DNA from: Lamellibrachia columna
Lineage: Eukaryota; Annelida; Polychaeta; Sabellida; Siboglinidae
DNA: 64,000 nt
NCBI GenBank assembly: GCA_963662155.1
Contig: OY759267.1
Location: 17,878,561 to 17,942,560, forward strand
Direction of reading: 5' to 3'
Shown here: positions 34,381-48,100 of the stretch, one piece after another
How positions within the stretch are numbered: the first letter of the stretch is position 1
Layout of the letters: each line of letters opens with the position of its first letter
The notes under the pieces: model-generated
What the model saw: only the letters and a program-made list of their open reading frames with translations
Told to the model about the DNA's origin: nothing
The model's database searches: none
Program-made: the position numbers and the translations under genes

Positions 34381-35024
34381 GGCGCATTTGTCAAATCAGG
34401 ACAGATGTTTTATCTTCCTGTTTTCCAAATACGTTAACCTCATCTAGTTGGGCCTGACGGGTGCTGGTCAAAATCAAAATATCAACAGGTTTGACTCGTG
34501 CTGAGCCATAATCACACAGGCATGGTTTAATGCAACTAAGGCAATGGCATGACGCAACAAAGCCAAATGTTAAGGGAAGAAGATGAAGTGGCCATCTTTT
34601 TAGTTACTTTAGTCTATTATCGCCCAGACACAATAACCAATAAACTATCCGCAATATGTAGGTGGTGGTTGCCCACACTTATTAATATTCACCACGGAGT
34701 TCAATGATAAAGTCTAACATGCTTGATAACGATTAATAGAGATATATTATATGCGCGGTCCAGTTTTCATAGTTACATCAACCGCCGCAAGGTGTTAACA
34801 TACGTCCAAATAAAATGTACTTACATGTGGTTAGGTCCAACCCATTCCACAAGTAACAGTACGTTACGGAAAGTCCCGTTATACACTTGGCTCATTTTCA
34901 TTTATGAAAAATGCTACATTTTCCATAAATCTTCATTTTACTTGTTCGCAATGATGTTATCGCCGGTGCATCCATTACAGAACGGAACCGTCTTTGCCAG
35001 CATCTGAAAAATATGCAGTATTCG

Positions 35025-36180
35025 TTTTTTCTTTCTTTTTTTCTTTCTTTCTTTCGTTCTTTCTTTATCATACTGTAGATGCCCCGAGTATCGAGGCATA
35101 AACTCTAAATGGGGAATAACGTGTGGAGTGAGCATTTTCCATTGATTAAAAGGCAGCAGTATAAAAGTTACGTGAAAAAAGTTAAAAACGATAATCATAA
35201 TGTAAAAAGTTGAGAACTGGTAAAAGAAAATGTCAATGATCTTTTTGATGATTACATGTGGTGCCCCATCCATCCCTTCAGTGTAGACCTGAATGAAGGT
35301 AGGAATGTAGTTGATAATGCATTTACAGGGAATTACAGGTACATCGTTCCAGAGTCGGATTGATGATGGGAAGAAGGATCGAGCGTAGGTTCGAGAGTGG
35401 GGGATTTGGAGCTTCGCTTGATGTCCTCTAGACCTGCGGTTGCTGGGTTCAAGAAGTGCAGCAGAGTCCACATCGACAAGTCCATTTATGATTGTGTACA
35501 TCATGTTGACTCTGTCTGATGTTCTTCTGGATGGCAGGTTCTCAAGTTGGAGCTGTGCAACCAATGCAGAGGCATTAGAGGTAGAGCTGAAGTCGTGAAG
35601 GATGCGGCGAGCTGAGTGTCGTTGCACCATCTCCAGTGAGAATTAAAAATGTTGCTGGTGGGGATCACATACCACTGCTGCGTATTCTAGCACTGGTCAT
35701 ACAAGGCTTTTGTAGCAATGTGCCTGGGCATCTGTTGGGCATCCCTTGAGGTTTCTGTAGGCGAAGGAGCTAACTTGGTTGGCCTTGGCTGCAGTTGCTT
35801 GTATATGTTTTCCTCAGTGGAGATTTTCAGTAATCTCAACTCCTAGGTATTTGGTGCTTGCTATTTTATCCAAGTTTGGTTGGTCATGCAGCTTGTAGCT
35901 GGTGGAGATTTTATTTCTTTTCTTGGTGATGGTTAGTTGATGACATCTTGCTTCACTGAAGGCCATCTGCCATCTTCCTTCCCAGGATTAGGGTGTTCTG
36001 GTGTCATCTTGTAGTTGGGTGGAGTCAGTGGCAGTCTTGATGATGCTATAAAGTATAGTGTCGTCGGCGAAGAGGCATATTGTGGACTTAATACTATCAC
36101 AAAGGTCATTGATGTAGATGAGAAATGCTCCGTGTATGATAAATATTTGTTGTGCATTGGTTTGCGTTGCATCTTATCAT
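35025..36180 (-). mobile_element. Non-LTR retrotransposon relic with (GAAA)n 3' tail
   Basis: On the minus strand, fragments read FADDTILYSIIKTATDSTQL (reverse-transcriptase catalytic FADD) in the 36.1 kb region, then, after frame breaks, VQRHSARRILHDFSSTSNAS and RSFFPSSIRLWNDVP near 35640-35340. It ends in a GAAA-type simple repeat at 35025-35066, as in many LINE 3' ends. The N-terminal part is missing; several frameshifts make it inactive. It lies between the divergent vWA and CSTF1 genes. Confidence 0.85.
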
Positions 36181-36874
36181 TTCTTATAATACATTTTAAT
36201 TTCTTACCATATTACAAGGACACTAATGTAATCACCACTAACTGTTCTCAGTAATGTTTTGTCAACTTCTGCCACGTATCGTACTCCTCCACAAAAGCAA
36301 CTATGTCCCAAACCAGCAGTCTTCTTCCACACACAAATGCTCTTCTGCTGTGGTACAAAGATAAACTTTTGCATGTGTAGTTATTAATTGTCGAGTTTAG
36401 TCAAAATTAGGCCTTTCTAGCTTTTGTAGAATGTTTGTATGTTTGATACTTGTCAATGTTTACCAGTATGTGCACGAATTATGGAGCACATGTGCTAGTG
36501 GAAAAAAAATCATATAAAAATCGACCAATTCACTCTCAACAGCTTCTACTTGCAAACCTGGCAATATCTATGCTCAAGTGTACGTATGTCAGATCATATG
36601 ATTTTTATTCAAGCTTTCTATATACAAACTTGCTATGCCCTACATTCATAACACAACAAAAAGTCTAATTGAGGCATGATTGCAAATAGGGACGCTTTTG
36701 TCTAAGAAAGGGTCATATAATGGAACACCCCTGCTTGTCACGTAATTATTTGTTTGACAGCCGTGTCAAAACGATGCCCTGTCAGTAATATTAGCTGAAA
36801 ACCAGTCACATAATTTAATTATAGGTCAATTTTGACATGTAACAAATCATAGATCATGTACACTAGACTTCTAC

Positions 36875-38450
36875 AGCATTTTAACAAGATTTAATAAGAT
36901 TCCCATCCCAAACAACAAGTTCTAGATGGCAAGTGGACAAGGAAGCCATTGGCTAATCGTGAGTCCAACAATTTTCTCATCTATGTGCAGCCTGCCCTTA
37001 TCAAATATCTGTCAATTCTATTTTTAAACATATTCACACTACTAGCATTAACACAATCATTTGGCAGTTTGTTCCATTCATTTATCACCTTCTGTGAGAA
37101 AGAGTACATTCTCATGTCCAACCTACAATGCTCCTTAATTAATGCTGCTTTGTGTCCTCTGGTTCTACTGCCTTCTTTAAGTTTGAAGAACATATTCCTA
37201 TCAACATCCTCATAACTGTTCACTATTTTAAACACTTCTATTTGGTCTCCTCTTAGTCTCCTGGTTTTTAATGTTGTAAAACCACATTGTAATAAGCGAC
37301 TTTCATAACTAAGGTCTCTCAATTCTGAAATAATTTTTGTTGCTCTTTGTTGTATTCTTTTTAGCTTGTCTATGTCCTTTTTACGATACGGCCTCCATGC
37401 TTGAATACAATATTCCAAATGTGGTCTAACTATTGCTTTGTACAGGGGTACAATTAGCTGTTTCTTCTTATACATGATAGTTCTCCTAATTAGCCCTAGA
37501 ATTTGATTTCCTTTCGAAGCAGCAATCACACATTGCTCTGAATCTTTCATGTCAGCACAAAATGTAACTCCTAAGTCCTTCTCTTGTGTGGTTCTACCTA
37601 GTACAGCATCCCCCATTTTATATTCTTCGTCCATGTTTCCATGTCCTATGTGTATACATTTACACTTCCCATAATTGAATAACATTTGCCATTTTTCTGA
37701 CCATTTAACTAATTTATCTAGATCATCCTGTAAACTTTGTTTATCTGTATCATTAGTAACCTTTCTGAATACTTTTGTGTCATCTGCAAATTTGAATACT
37801 TTACTAGATATGTCATCTTCCAAATCATTTATATCAATATATTAAAAACAGTATAGGGCCTAATACTGATCCCTGTGGTACCCCACTCAAAACCGATTTC
37901 CAGTTTGAAATCTCACCATCTACTATTACTCTCTGTCTTCTATGTGTAAGCCACTTTTCTATCCAGTTGATTACATCAGTACCTATACCATGGGCTTTTA
38001 GTTTAAGTAACAATCTTTGATGTAGCACTTTATCGAAAGCTTTCTGAAAATCTAAGTAGACAACATCCACTGGTGACCGTCATCTATCCACTTTGTAATT
38101 TCTTAAAAAAAACAGAAGAGATTGGTTAGACATGACCTTGCTTTTAGGAACCCATGTTGAGATGTATTTATTAATTTATGTTTTACAAGGAATTCCACCA
38201 TGTGGTCTTTAATTAATGTTTCGAGTAATTTACAACAACCGAAGTTAAACTGTAAACATTGATGTTAAGCTGTAAACAATGATATTAAGCTGTAAACAAT
38301 TATGTTAATCTGTAAACAATGGTGTTAAGCTGTAAACAATGATGTTAAGCTGTAAACAATGATGTTAAACTCACTGGTCTGTAATTATCTGGCTTCTTCC
38401 TCGATTTGCTTCTTTCATTCTGAAGGAACTATTCCTTCTTCTAGTGACAT
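36875..38450 (-). mobile_element. CR1-like LINE relic (reverse transcriptase), frameshifted
   Basis: The minus strand holds VVYLDFQKAFDKVLHQRLLL and LSGVPQGSVLGPILFLIY (38070-37834), then FKFADDTKVFRKV onward for 280 codons (37823-36981), ending YSFSQKVINEWNKLP and a 3' UTR. Between these two frames a 4-base TGAT insertion breaks the reading frame after LFLIY. The upstream part is further decayed and interrupted by a 20-bp tandem array at 38244-38370. The 3' UTR (CACATAGATGA, TTGTTGGACTC) matches the plus-strand relic at 43110-44235, so both are one family. Confidence 0.92.
38244..38370 (+). repeat. 20-bp minisatellite, six copies, inside a LINE relic
   Basis: The unit is GTTAAGCTGTAAACAATGAT with one to three changes per copy. 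It lies in the reverse-transcriptase region of the CR1-like relic, and LINE sequence continues on both sides. Confidence 0.9.
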
Positions 38451-39001
38451 GAACCAAATGAAGCCTGTTTTCTCTCTTTCTCTATTTAAATACACCAGTT
38501 ACTTTATTTTCAAATTAATATTTATATATTTGCTTGATTTTTAACCAAACATGGCGTAATTTTGTCAGAAAAGTGACAATTTGTCACATTTATTAGGATT
38601 TCGAGTGATTTCCAATGTGTCTGACTTGTCAGATTTAATTGTAAGACCAGATACCACTGGAAGCCACATTTGAAAATGTTGATTTATGCAATGTCGCCAG
38701 TGGCTCTGACACAACCAACATACAACTATTCTGTCCAATTATTTTTACACCCTGTTACCAACGCACTAGGCCGCATAATAAATATCACCAATAATTTATC
38801 TATAATAAAATTTGGCTGTAGTGCAAAATGGCTAAGGCACGAATGGCTAAATGGGTACCTGCTCTTTCACATACTGGTGCCATACCCCATAATTAAAAAA
38901 TAAATAAAAAATCGTGATTGTTAATGTTGTCTGCCTTTTCCAAGCAAACTGTTAACTTGTCATGTCAACCTGTGGCCTGTAGGAATGGTTATAAAAAATA
39001 T

Positions 39002-39148
39002 TATATTCTGTAAACCACGCGCACCGGCCATTTTTTAAGACATATTATTTTGAAGCTCTGATCGCGGCGAAAACTGTTTCCGGTTTGCATAGACGCGTTT
39101 GGGATTTTCGTATCTAGTCGATATTCTTTTACTCTTGTAATATTGATA
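39002..39148 (+). promoter_or_regulatory. Likely CSTF1 promoter and 5' UTR
   Basis: A short CpG-rich patch (CACGCGCACCGGCC, GATCGCGGCGAAAAC, AGACGCGTTTGGG) stands out from AT-rich flanks directly before the CSTF1 start codon. No TATA box was seen. The vWA gene starts 4.6 kb away on the other strand, so a shared bidirectional promoter is unlikely. Confidence 0.5.
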
Positions 39149-42100
39149 ATGAGTACAATGCGTTTACGAGAAAGAGATCAATTATATCGTCTAATGATCA
39201 GGTGATTGCCAGTTGTACTCTTTGTAAAGTTCCAGTATTATTAGTAAAATAATATCGAACAACATGTGTTCTTAATTATCGCCCATGGTCATGCATCACA
39301 TTGTATAAAGATTAAGGGGTAAGACCACAGTTGACCATCCTGTTTATTGTTTCACACGAATGTAGGGCGTATTAAATTGTGATATGTGAATTTAAACAAT
39401 TCATATGGTGTGACATAGGTGCAGTTGAGTAGGCATATTCACAGGTTTCTTTGTTGAAGCGCATTGAAGGGGCGCGGTGATCGAGTGGTAGAGCATCAGA
39501 CTTTTGGTCGAAGGGGCCGGGGTTCAAAACCACCTGTGGCAGAGCGTCAGACTTTTCGGTCGAAGGGACCGGGGTTCAAAACCACCTGCTGCCGTTTCAA
39601 AACCTGGGCAATATCGTTCACCCTACTTTGCCCGTGTCTTTCGGAAGAGACACTAAAAGCTGTTGGTCCCTTCTACCTGGTGTCTATACCAGGGGAAATA
39701 AAAGATCCCACACAGAGGGTATATATGGACTCAAAAGAGTGGTGGTCTCTATCTCTAACCCACCAATTCCCGGCGCGTGAGAGGCGCCGAGCAGGACTTA
39801 CAATGCTCTTAAGGAGCCCAGTCCTTGACAGGAAGAAGAAGAAGCTATTGGCTGTGAAATAGTGAATTTTGTTGAGAGTTTAACAGGTGGAGAGATTTAT
39901 GGGAATTTTTCTACTATGGGCCACGTGGGCGCATGAATACATGGCTATTTTTGTAAAAATTGATGGGCATCGCACGTCTGGGCATTTTAAAAGAGCTGGA
40001 GGTATGTGATTTTTACAAAACTTGGTCAGCATGTAAATGAGATGATGGCAGTTGCTGTGAAAAATTCAGAAATTTTAGTGTTCACGTTTTCTTATAATCA
40101 GACAAAACGTTAACATGGCCACCAATGCAATTTTGTAGAGTGGTCTGCCCCTTTAAGTTTACAGTCAAACATGTACATTAAAAATTAAACTCTGTATTAC
40201 ACCAAAACTATGCTATAATACTTTGCAATTGTTACACAGCGTTATATTGCGACACATAGATTATATATATTTTGTTTTGTTCTAATTTCAATTCGTATTA
40301 TGTCATATTTAATTCTAATGTTCAAACAGATTAGATCCCCGAGCACATGAAGCTTTATCCAAGGATTTGCCCTACAATTTTGGAGCATCAAAGACAGAGA
40401 ATGAGGTGTCATTTCATGCCTAATGAAGCTTATGTGTGTCTTATTATTGTGACAACGTTAATAAGTTCGTTTTGAATGCACAGTTGTATTAATGAGTATT
40501 ATTGAAGGTAATCTATAAATACAGATTCATTCTTGCTTGATTTCATATATCCTGGCTTAGTGTATAATACACTATGTAGTTTACTCTATGATACTCAATG
40601 ATGTGGCGAATGTAAGCCATAAAACTGCATTTACAGATATTTCAACTGGCTATACGTACAGTAAAACCTGCCTTAGCAGATACCTGTCCATGACGGACGC
40701 TTTTGAAAAGGTTCAAATTACTTGCTGTTTGTTTGTACTGTCCACTAACTACCCATAGCGGCTACCTGGCCAATGTGGACAACGGACAGGGAATTTGGAC
40801 CCAACCATTCATAGTCACCCTGCCATTGAGCCACCGCTGATATCCACTAACTTCGCTTAGTATGTATTCTGTGTCATACCATCTGCATAATGTTGTCAAG
40901 AAGTGATGAAGAAATGTGCTCCAAATAAGACAAGCCTCTTGCCTAGCCTTAGCCTAGGCTGCCGTCAGCTGTGTAAACTTTTACCCCTTTGCTTCTCTTG
41001 GACATCAAATCTGTTTCAGCTCGCCTTTCCATAACCCTAACCCTGCTTTGTCTTGACAGACTCAAAGTCTAACTCTCAGAAGCCAAGCTCCAACCAAAGT
41101 GAACGAACAAGAAGAAATTTGTCAATGTTACTATCCGCCCAACAGCAGTGGACCGTGTATAATTCGTTTCAATTACGTCAAATGGCGGTTTAATCATTTA
41201 TTCGTAGAGTGGTCACAGAAATGGGGATTACACACACGCCACCTGGTTTCCATGCACTGGAATGCAGTTACGCTGTGTGATTAATGACATTTTCACCAAT
41301 GTAGTTTATGATCCACATATATTGTATATACATATATTGTTTTATTAACCGTAGCTTTGTACCATTCACAACAGTACCAACTGGCGACCGTAAAAAATGA
41401 TAATGGCGCCACCTAATGAGAGTCCACTTAATCAAATTCTCCACAAAATGCATAGTCCTGGCAGTGCCGCTATGGACAGGTTTCACTGTACAACGATTTT
41501 GGTGACTTCTGGTCTGCTATAACTAATAAGTGTCAGTATAATACAATAATGCTGTTCTGCAACATATTTTCTTTAGCTGGATTCAAATACAACACTACCA
41601 AAATAAAGTGATGTTTTTGTTGAGAAATTTATAAAGCATAAAGTGATTTAATTAAATTTATAGCATGTTCTTTTCTTGGTTGCACTGTGCTGCTGTTGAA
41701 CAGAATAAAATGTTCACTGTTATTTATGGTCTGCTGTTTTCATTATTACTAATACGTCATTATTTTTCCCATTATGTTCCATGGGAAAAGTATATTCGAA
41801 CACAAGCTATGCTAGATATGATTCCAATACATCAAACTGACCATGTTTATATAATTATATATGTAACTACCACAATTATATATGTAATTATATATATATT
41901 GAAAATTAATCCCTATACATACATATATATCATACATACATATATATCATATATCACTTATGTAACTTCCCCACGTCCTCACACACAAACAAGTCTTCAT
42001 TTATTTATGCAACCATGTGTGGGGGAAGTTGTATGCAGTATTAAATTCCCAGTTGTATTAAATTATGTTTAACTAAGAGACAGAGCAAACAAACAAAGAT

Positions 42101-45100
42101 TACCAGATATAAACTCGGTTTTAAGAATACATTGCAATAAATTATTAGTTATACCCACAGTGACACATCATGACTAATATATCAAAGAAAAATGACGTTG
42201 TGTGACTGCCCTCTATGCGTATGGGTGATATTGAAAGAAGCATCCGTCACACAGACATTTCATTAAAAAGAACCCAAAAATTATCACAAATTATCAAGGT
42301 TTTATATTAGAATACATTACAATTCAATACTACCAAAGTGGGACATTCCAACCATCAGTGGAGCATTCCGACCAAGCAGTTGGAGCGTTCCAACTAGGGT
42401 TGGTGCATTCCGACCAGTGTTGGTGCATTCCGACCAGGGTTGGTGCATTCAGGTAGTGGTGCATTCAACAACATTTATCAACGTTTTGACCAATACTTGT
42501 CACCCTTTTAACTAAATTAGTGCTATTATTTGTTTTATTTAAATTATGGGTGTCCATTTTGACTTAAAAGCAATACAAAAGAATTTACATAATATTTATT
42601 TATTGTTGCTGTTTTGGATCTGTTGCCATTTTGGTTGGCAACATTTTGACCAATATTTGATGCCATTTTGACCAAAAATAATCGATGTTTTGACCAATAT
42701 AGTACTATTATATTTTTTATTTAGACTATGGGTGTTGAGATTCTTATACCATCTTTTATCCATAGTGGCACGTGTCTCTGTTTTGTTTTGTCATCAGACT
42801 TATTTGAAACAAATACAATTGTTCACAGTGGACATCAACTTTTGATGTTTCAGTCAATTATTCTACGACGGGCACCAATCATTGGCTGTGAATCTGTCAA
42901 ACTTGGTGAAAGCGAAACCAGCATGTCCTCCTTCTGATCGGCTCTTCAAGGTTGTATCGATGGGTCTCAAGGTTGAAGAAGGTCTGTCTGTTGTTTGACA
43001 ACTTCATTGGCAATAAATCAAATATATATAATCATAATATATATAAATTGGACTGTTTAGGGCAGTTAATTTCCAATTTATATATATATTGTATATATAT
43101 ATATCTAAATTGGACCGTTCAGGGCAGTTCATTGTAACTCCAGAAATGGTAGCTAAGAAAATAAAGACAATGAAAGATAATAAATCACCAGGAGTGGATA
43201 GAATTCCGCCCAAGCTACTAATGGAAACAGTAGAACAAATTAGTATACCACTTGTAAGAGTGTTCAACTTGTCATTAAAAGAGGGAGTTGTTCCTTTTGA
43301 ATGGAAAGAAGCAAACATCATACCATTATTTAAAAAGGGTTCGAGAAATAAGAGAATTACAGATCAGTGATTTGTAAATTATTAGAAAGGTTAATTAAAG
43401 ACCATATGGTGGACTTCCTTGTTAGGCATAAATTATTAAATCCATCTCAACATGGATTCCTAAAAACAAGATCATGCTTAACAAATATGTTATTTTTTTG
43501 GAAGAAATCACGAAGTGGCAGATGTTATTAAATTTTGGGGAATGTAAATACCTACGGAACTACAGGAACTGGAATATAAACTATAAAATGGGAGATACTT
43601 TTCTAGGTACTTTCATAAAAGAAAAGGACTTAGGAGTAACAATAAGAGCTGATATATAATATAGAAGGACAAAAAGTTAATTATACCTATATAATTATAA
43701 AGCAATAGTTAGACCTCATTTAGAATACTGTTTAAAAGCTTGGAAACCATAATCATAAGAAGGATATAGATACGCTTAAACGAATACAGAAGAGAGCAAC
43801 TAAAATGATTCCAGAACTGAGAGACCTTAGTTATGAAGAATGCCTAAAAGAATGTGGTTTAACAACCCTAGAGACAAGCAGGTTATGAGGAGACCAAATT
43901 GAAGTTTTTAAGATATGGAATATGTAGGAAAATATTGATAGAAATATTTATTTCTCACTCAAGAAAGATAATAGAACTAGAGGACATGAGATAACATTAG
44001 TAAAGGATCAGTGTAGATTGGATATATCAGGAAATACTCGTTCTCACAGAGGACAATAAATGAATGGAACAAATTGTCTACAGATTGTGTAACTGCTAGC
44101 AGCATGAATATGTTTAAAAAAAGATTGACACATATCTCAAGATGGTGGGTTACACATAGATGAAAAAATGTTGGACTCTCGATAAGCCGTCTGGGCCTTT
44201 GCCTTGAATGGCAATCTTGTTAAATGCGTTTGGATGCATTACACAGATAAACTTAATTTAAATTATGATTTAGCCTAGTCATTAATCCACGTTATGATGG
44301 ATGAAGTGATCATTTAAACATAATTACAACCTATTCCACAGTTCTTTTTATCCCGAATAAACATGTTGATATGATGTTATTGTAGCAATAAAAAGTTATG
44401 GCATATCAACTTCTATCATTCCAATTTATGAGATTAATCACATAATGCCACATTCATAAGGTGTGCATATCCATTTTATGTTAATTTATGTTAATTATGT
44501 TAATCACTAAATGCCACATTCATAAGTTGTACAAATCCATTTTATGCCAAAACTGGGAAGGTTAGGTGATTTCAGTTTTATTTTATAAAACATAAACGTT
44601 AGTGGGGTAACATAGTATTTAAATATTTCCCTCCTAATATTCACATGTACACAATAACTTGTCAGTAAATGGAATTTTGCCCAAACATATCTTCTGCCCA
44701 CTAACATAGAAAATAATAACTAATTTTATACTTGTCTCACACATTCAACTTTCATTGCTTGTCTTTCTGTTCTAGAGGTGTCAGGACAGAAACGGGAGTT
44801 GAAAGCAGAGATGGTTGCTCCAGGCACGGGCATTGATCTCGAGTTTGAAACCGATGGTCTGCATCACAATTGAATGATACTGGGTTTTATGCACGGGTTG
44901 CTTAAGACTGTTGTATTGAGCAGCTTACGAGCCCAATACAACATTCTGAAGCAACATTTGGATTCGTAACTAATATTTCAACACATTTAATGCAATCAAA
45001 CGGAAATTTACACATTATATGCTGTGCGCTGTTTGAATTAATTGTTCGGCGTACGTGCGTTACAGTGTGATATCGGTTTGTATTGCACTGGATGTCACAC

Positions 45101-48100
45101 TGCAGGACACAGTATATCACCATAGACATCGCACTGTGCAGGACAGAGTATATCACCATAGACATCGCACTGTGCAGGACACAGTATATCACCATAGACA
45201 TCGCACTGTGCAGGACAGAGTATATCACTATAGACATCGCACTGTGCAGGACAGTCACAAGTTCTCAAAGTCCAAAAACATATAATGTTTTGTGTTGATT
45301 CAGACCGCCGCCTCCCATGCAACATAAGATTACACTGTTGTCAATCAAAAAGCACAACCAAAATGCGAAATATGATGATAACCAACACCATCACCTACCA
45401 ATAAGTAATGTTGTAAATTGTTTTTGACTTTGACAACTTATGTAACTACACCTTGTATAGTATTGTTATAAGATTAGCACTGTAAAATATCTGTTCTCAA
45501 TGCCGTTTTCTCTCTCGCAAAATGGTTTTTGCATAAGTGTAATCTGGTAATCAGTGATAGAGAAGTGTGTGCATCATGTAATAGACAACACATGTAATAG
45601 ACGACACATGTAATAGACAACACATGTAATAGACGACACATGTATTGTTTGTTTCCAGTACAGACAATCTCGCCTGAAGCGGCTCAGTATGAAACATGCT
45701 ACGTGACGGCTCACAAAGGACCGTGCAGAGTTGGCGCATTTCACAACAACGGTGTGTGGCTATTGATGGGCTTTGTCCGATGATTGTATAGTTTCAAAAT
45801 ATAAATTTTTTTTTATTTATGTCTGTACCTTGTATATTTGCATTAAAGGTCCCTCCTCAATTCGATTTTATAGCTAGTCTCATTTCAAATTCATTTTGTG
45901 AAAAGTCAAACCTTTGTAGTATCCACTGCAACATGCCAACTCGTTTCTGTAACTTTTATATGTAGTTTTTGTGAAATCATCAGACAAATTATTAAATGAC
46001 TTAATGTTTGGTCAAACATGAATTGAAGTGAAAATGGAAAAGCTGAAAAGTCACAAATTTCACCCTTTCATAATTGCAAGTGTTACATAAACTATTCACA
46101 CACTACATATTTGGACATCAACAAACTGGATTTGCGATAGGCTAAATCATTTGAGGATGGAGTTTTAAAGATCTGAATTTATTTGCCCTGTGAAACACCA
46201 GCTCAAGTCAGTGCTGTCTGCTTTCTTTTTCAACATTTTAAAACTCCTTGTTCCTCAGTAAAGTTTTACTTTTGTAATTATTTAAACTTTTAAAACCAAA
46301 TTTAGTGTTTCTTTCTATACTACATGACAATAAATGTCATCCATGTATTTCCATGATATGAGGACGAGTTAATTTTTATTCATGTTTTCAGTTTGAAGAA
46401 AACCATTTTCATAGTAAGTAAATACATTTTTGGTTGACAATTTTTATGAACTAAGCCACAACCCTTCAGCATTACACAAAGGAATTGTTAATTCACACAG
46501 CTTAGTTAAAAATGTAAATAAAAGATTGTCTTGTTTTCTTGATGGTGTAGGACAGCTGATTGCAACTGGATCAGAAGACTCATCCATAAAGGTGAGCAAC
46601 TATCTGACTGTCATCCATAGTCCACAAACTCATCCACTGTCCACAAACTCGTCCACAAAATTTTCCATAGTCCACACCATCATCCATAGTCCACAAACTA
46701 ATGCACAGTCCACACACTCATCCACAAACTCATCCAGAAAAATTTATCCATAGTCCACACTCTCATGCACAGTCCACAAACTCGTCCACAAATTTATCCA
46801 TAGTCCACACACTCATCCACAGTTCACACACTCATCCGCAGTCCACAAACTCATCCACAAACTCACCCACGGTCCACAAACTCAACCACAGTCCACAAAC
46901 CAGAGTTCTTGCCTTATGATTCTACTGTTCACAGAATGTTGACATAGTTTTTTCTGTGTGCATCAGTTTCATAACAAATTACAAATTCATCCTATAAATA
47001 CAGCTGACCATGATCCGTTGTAACTTCCTGTAGTTTGGTATCTCTTCTACGAAAATTCACTTGCTGTCAAACTATCACATTATCTCGCATGTATCATTAT
47101 GTATTGTGACACAAATGTATCGCACCGTGGCTGAGTGCATTATTTCAGCCATAGTGATTGCTGTGTCTCATAGATCTTAGACATAGAGCGGATGCTGGCG
47201 AAGAGTGCCACTCCAGTACAGATCTTGGCCCAGGAGACGCCCCAACAACAAATGGAGAACCACCCTGTCATCCGCACCCTTTACGACCACACTGCGGTCA
47301 GTCGCAATCCTGGCATTTCAAGATATTGTTCATAACGTTTTCACTGAGAAATACCCAAGTGGCTGTAGTCTTGTGCATGAAGTTGTGGATAGAAACTGAT
47401 ATTTATTTAATTATTAATAATTTATTTATTATTATAATTATTGCCATTACTATTATAATTTTTAGTACTTTAATATATTTGTTTATTTAGCAATTCCTGA
47501 CTGTTTTATTAATTTTTAATATGCTGTGAAGCACCACGAAAAATGTTGGACCTTGCACTATACAAAATATAATATGTTATTATTCTGAATCTCTTGAAGA
47601 TGCTTAACATTGTCTTTTTTTCTGCTGGTTTTCTGGAGTTTTAGTTTCCAGAAGTTATTCTTGGTGGCTGACACAAGAACTGATAATAGTGAACAGTAGT
47701 AGGTAACAGTAGATGAGTCCAGGAACAGAGAATATAAAACTTAATTAATTTTTGCATTGTTTTCTTTCAAGACAATTCTCAGTATCGAATAAATTTAAGA
47801 AAATCTTCATTGAAATAAATTTACAAATATATATGCTACATGTTTTGGATTTGTACCGTCATTTTGATGTTATGGTGTGTTGACAGGAGGTCATGACCCT
47901 TGCATTCCACCCCGTTCACCAGATTCTTGTCTCAGGATCCCGAGACTACAGTGTCAAATTCTTCGAGTTCTCAAAGCCGTCTGTCAAAAAGGCGTACAAA
48001 AGTATTCAGGTAGAGTGTTGTGTTCGATTTGACACCAGATGATATTTCCCTGCTTCCACGCAAGTCTTAATGTATATGTACATGTATATACAAATTAACC

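Noticed and set aside
34938..35630. A 230-codon minus-strand frame as a host gene
   Set aside because: Its first half is a LINE C-terminus, and its end is translated simple repeat.
45055..45325. Repeat-encoded proteins in the 36-bp array
   Set aside because: The period is a multiple of three, so frames stay open on both strands without selection.
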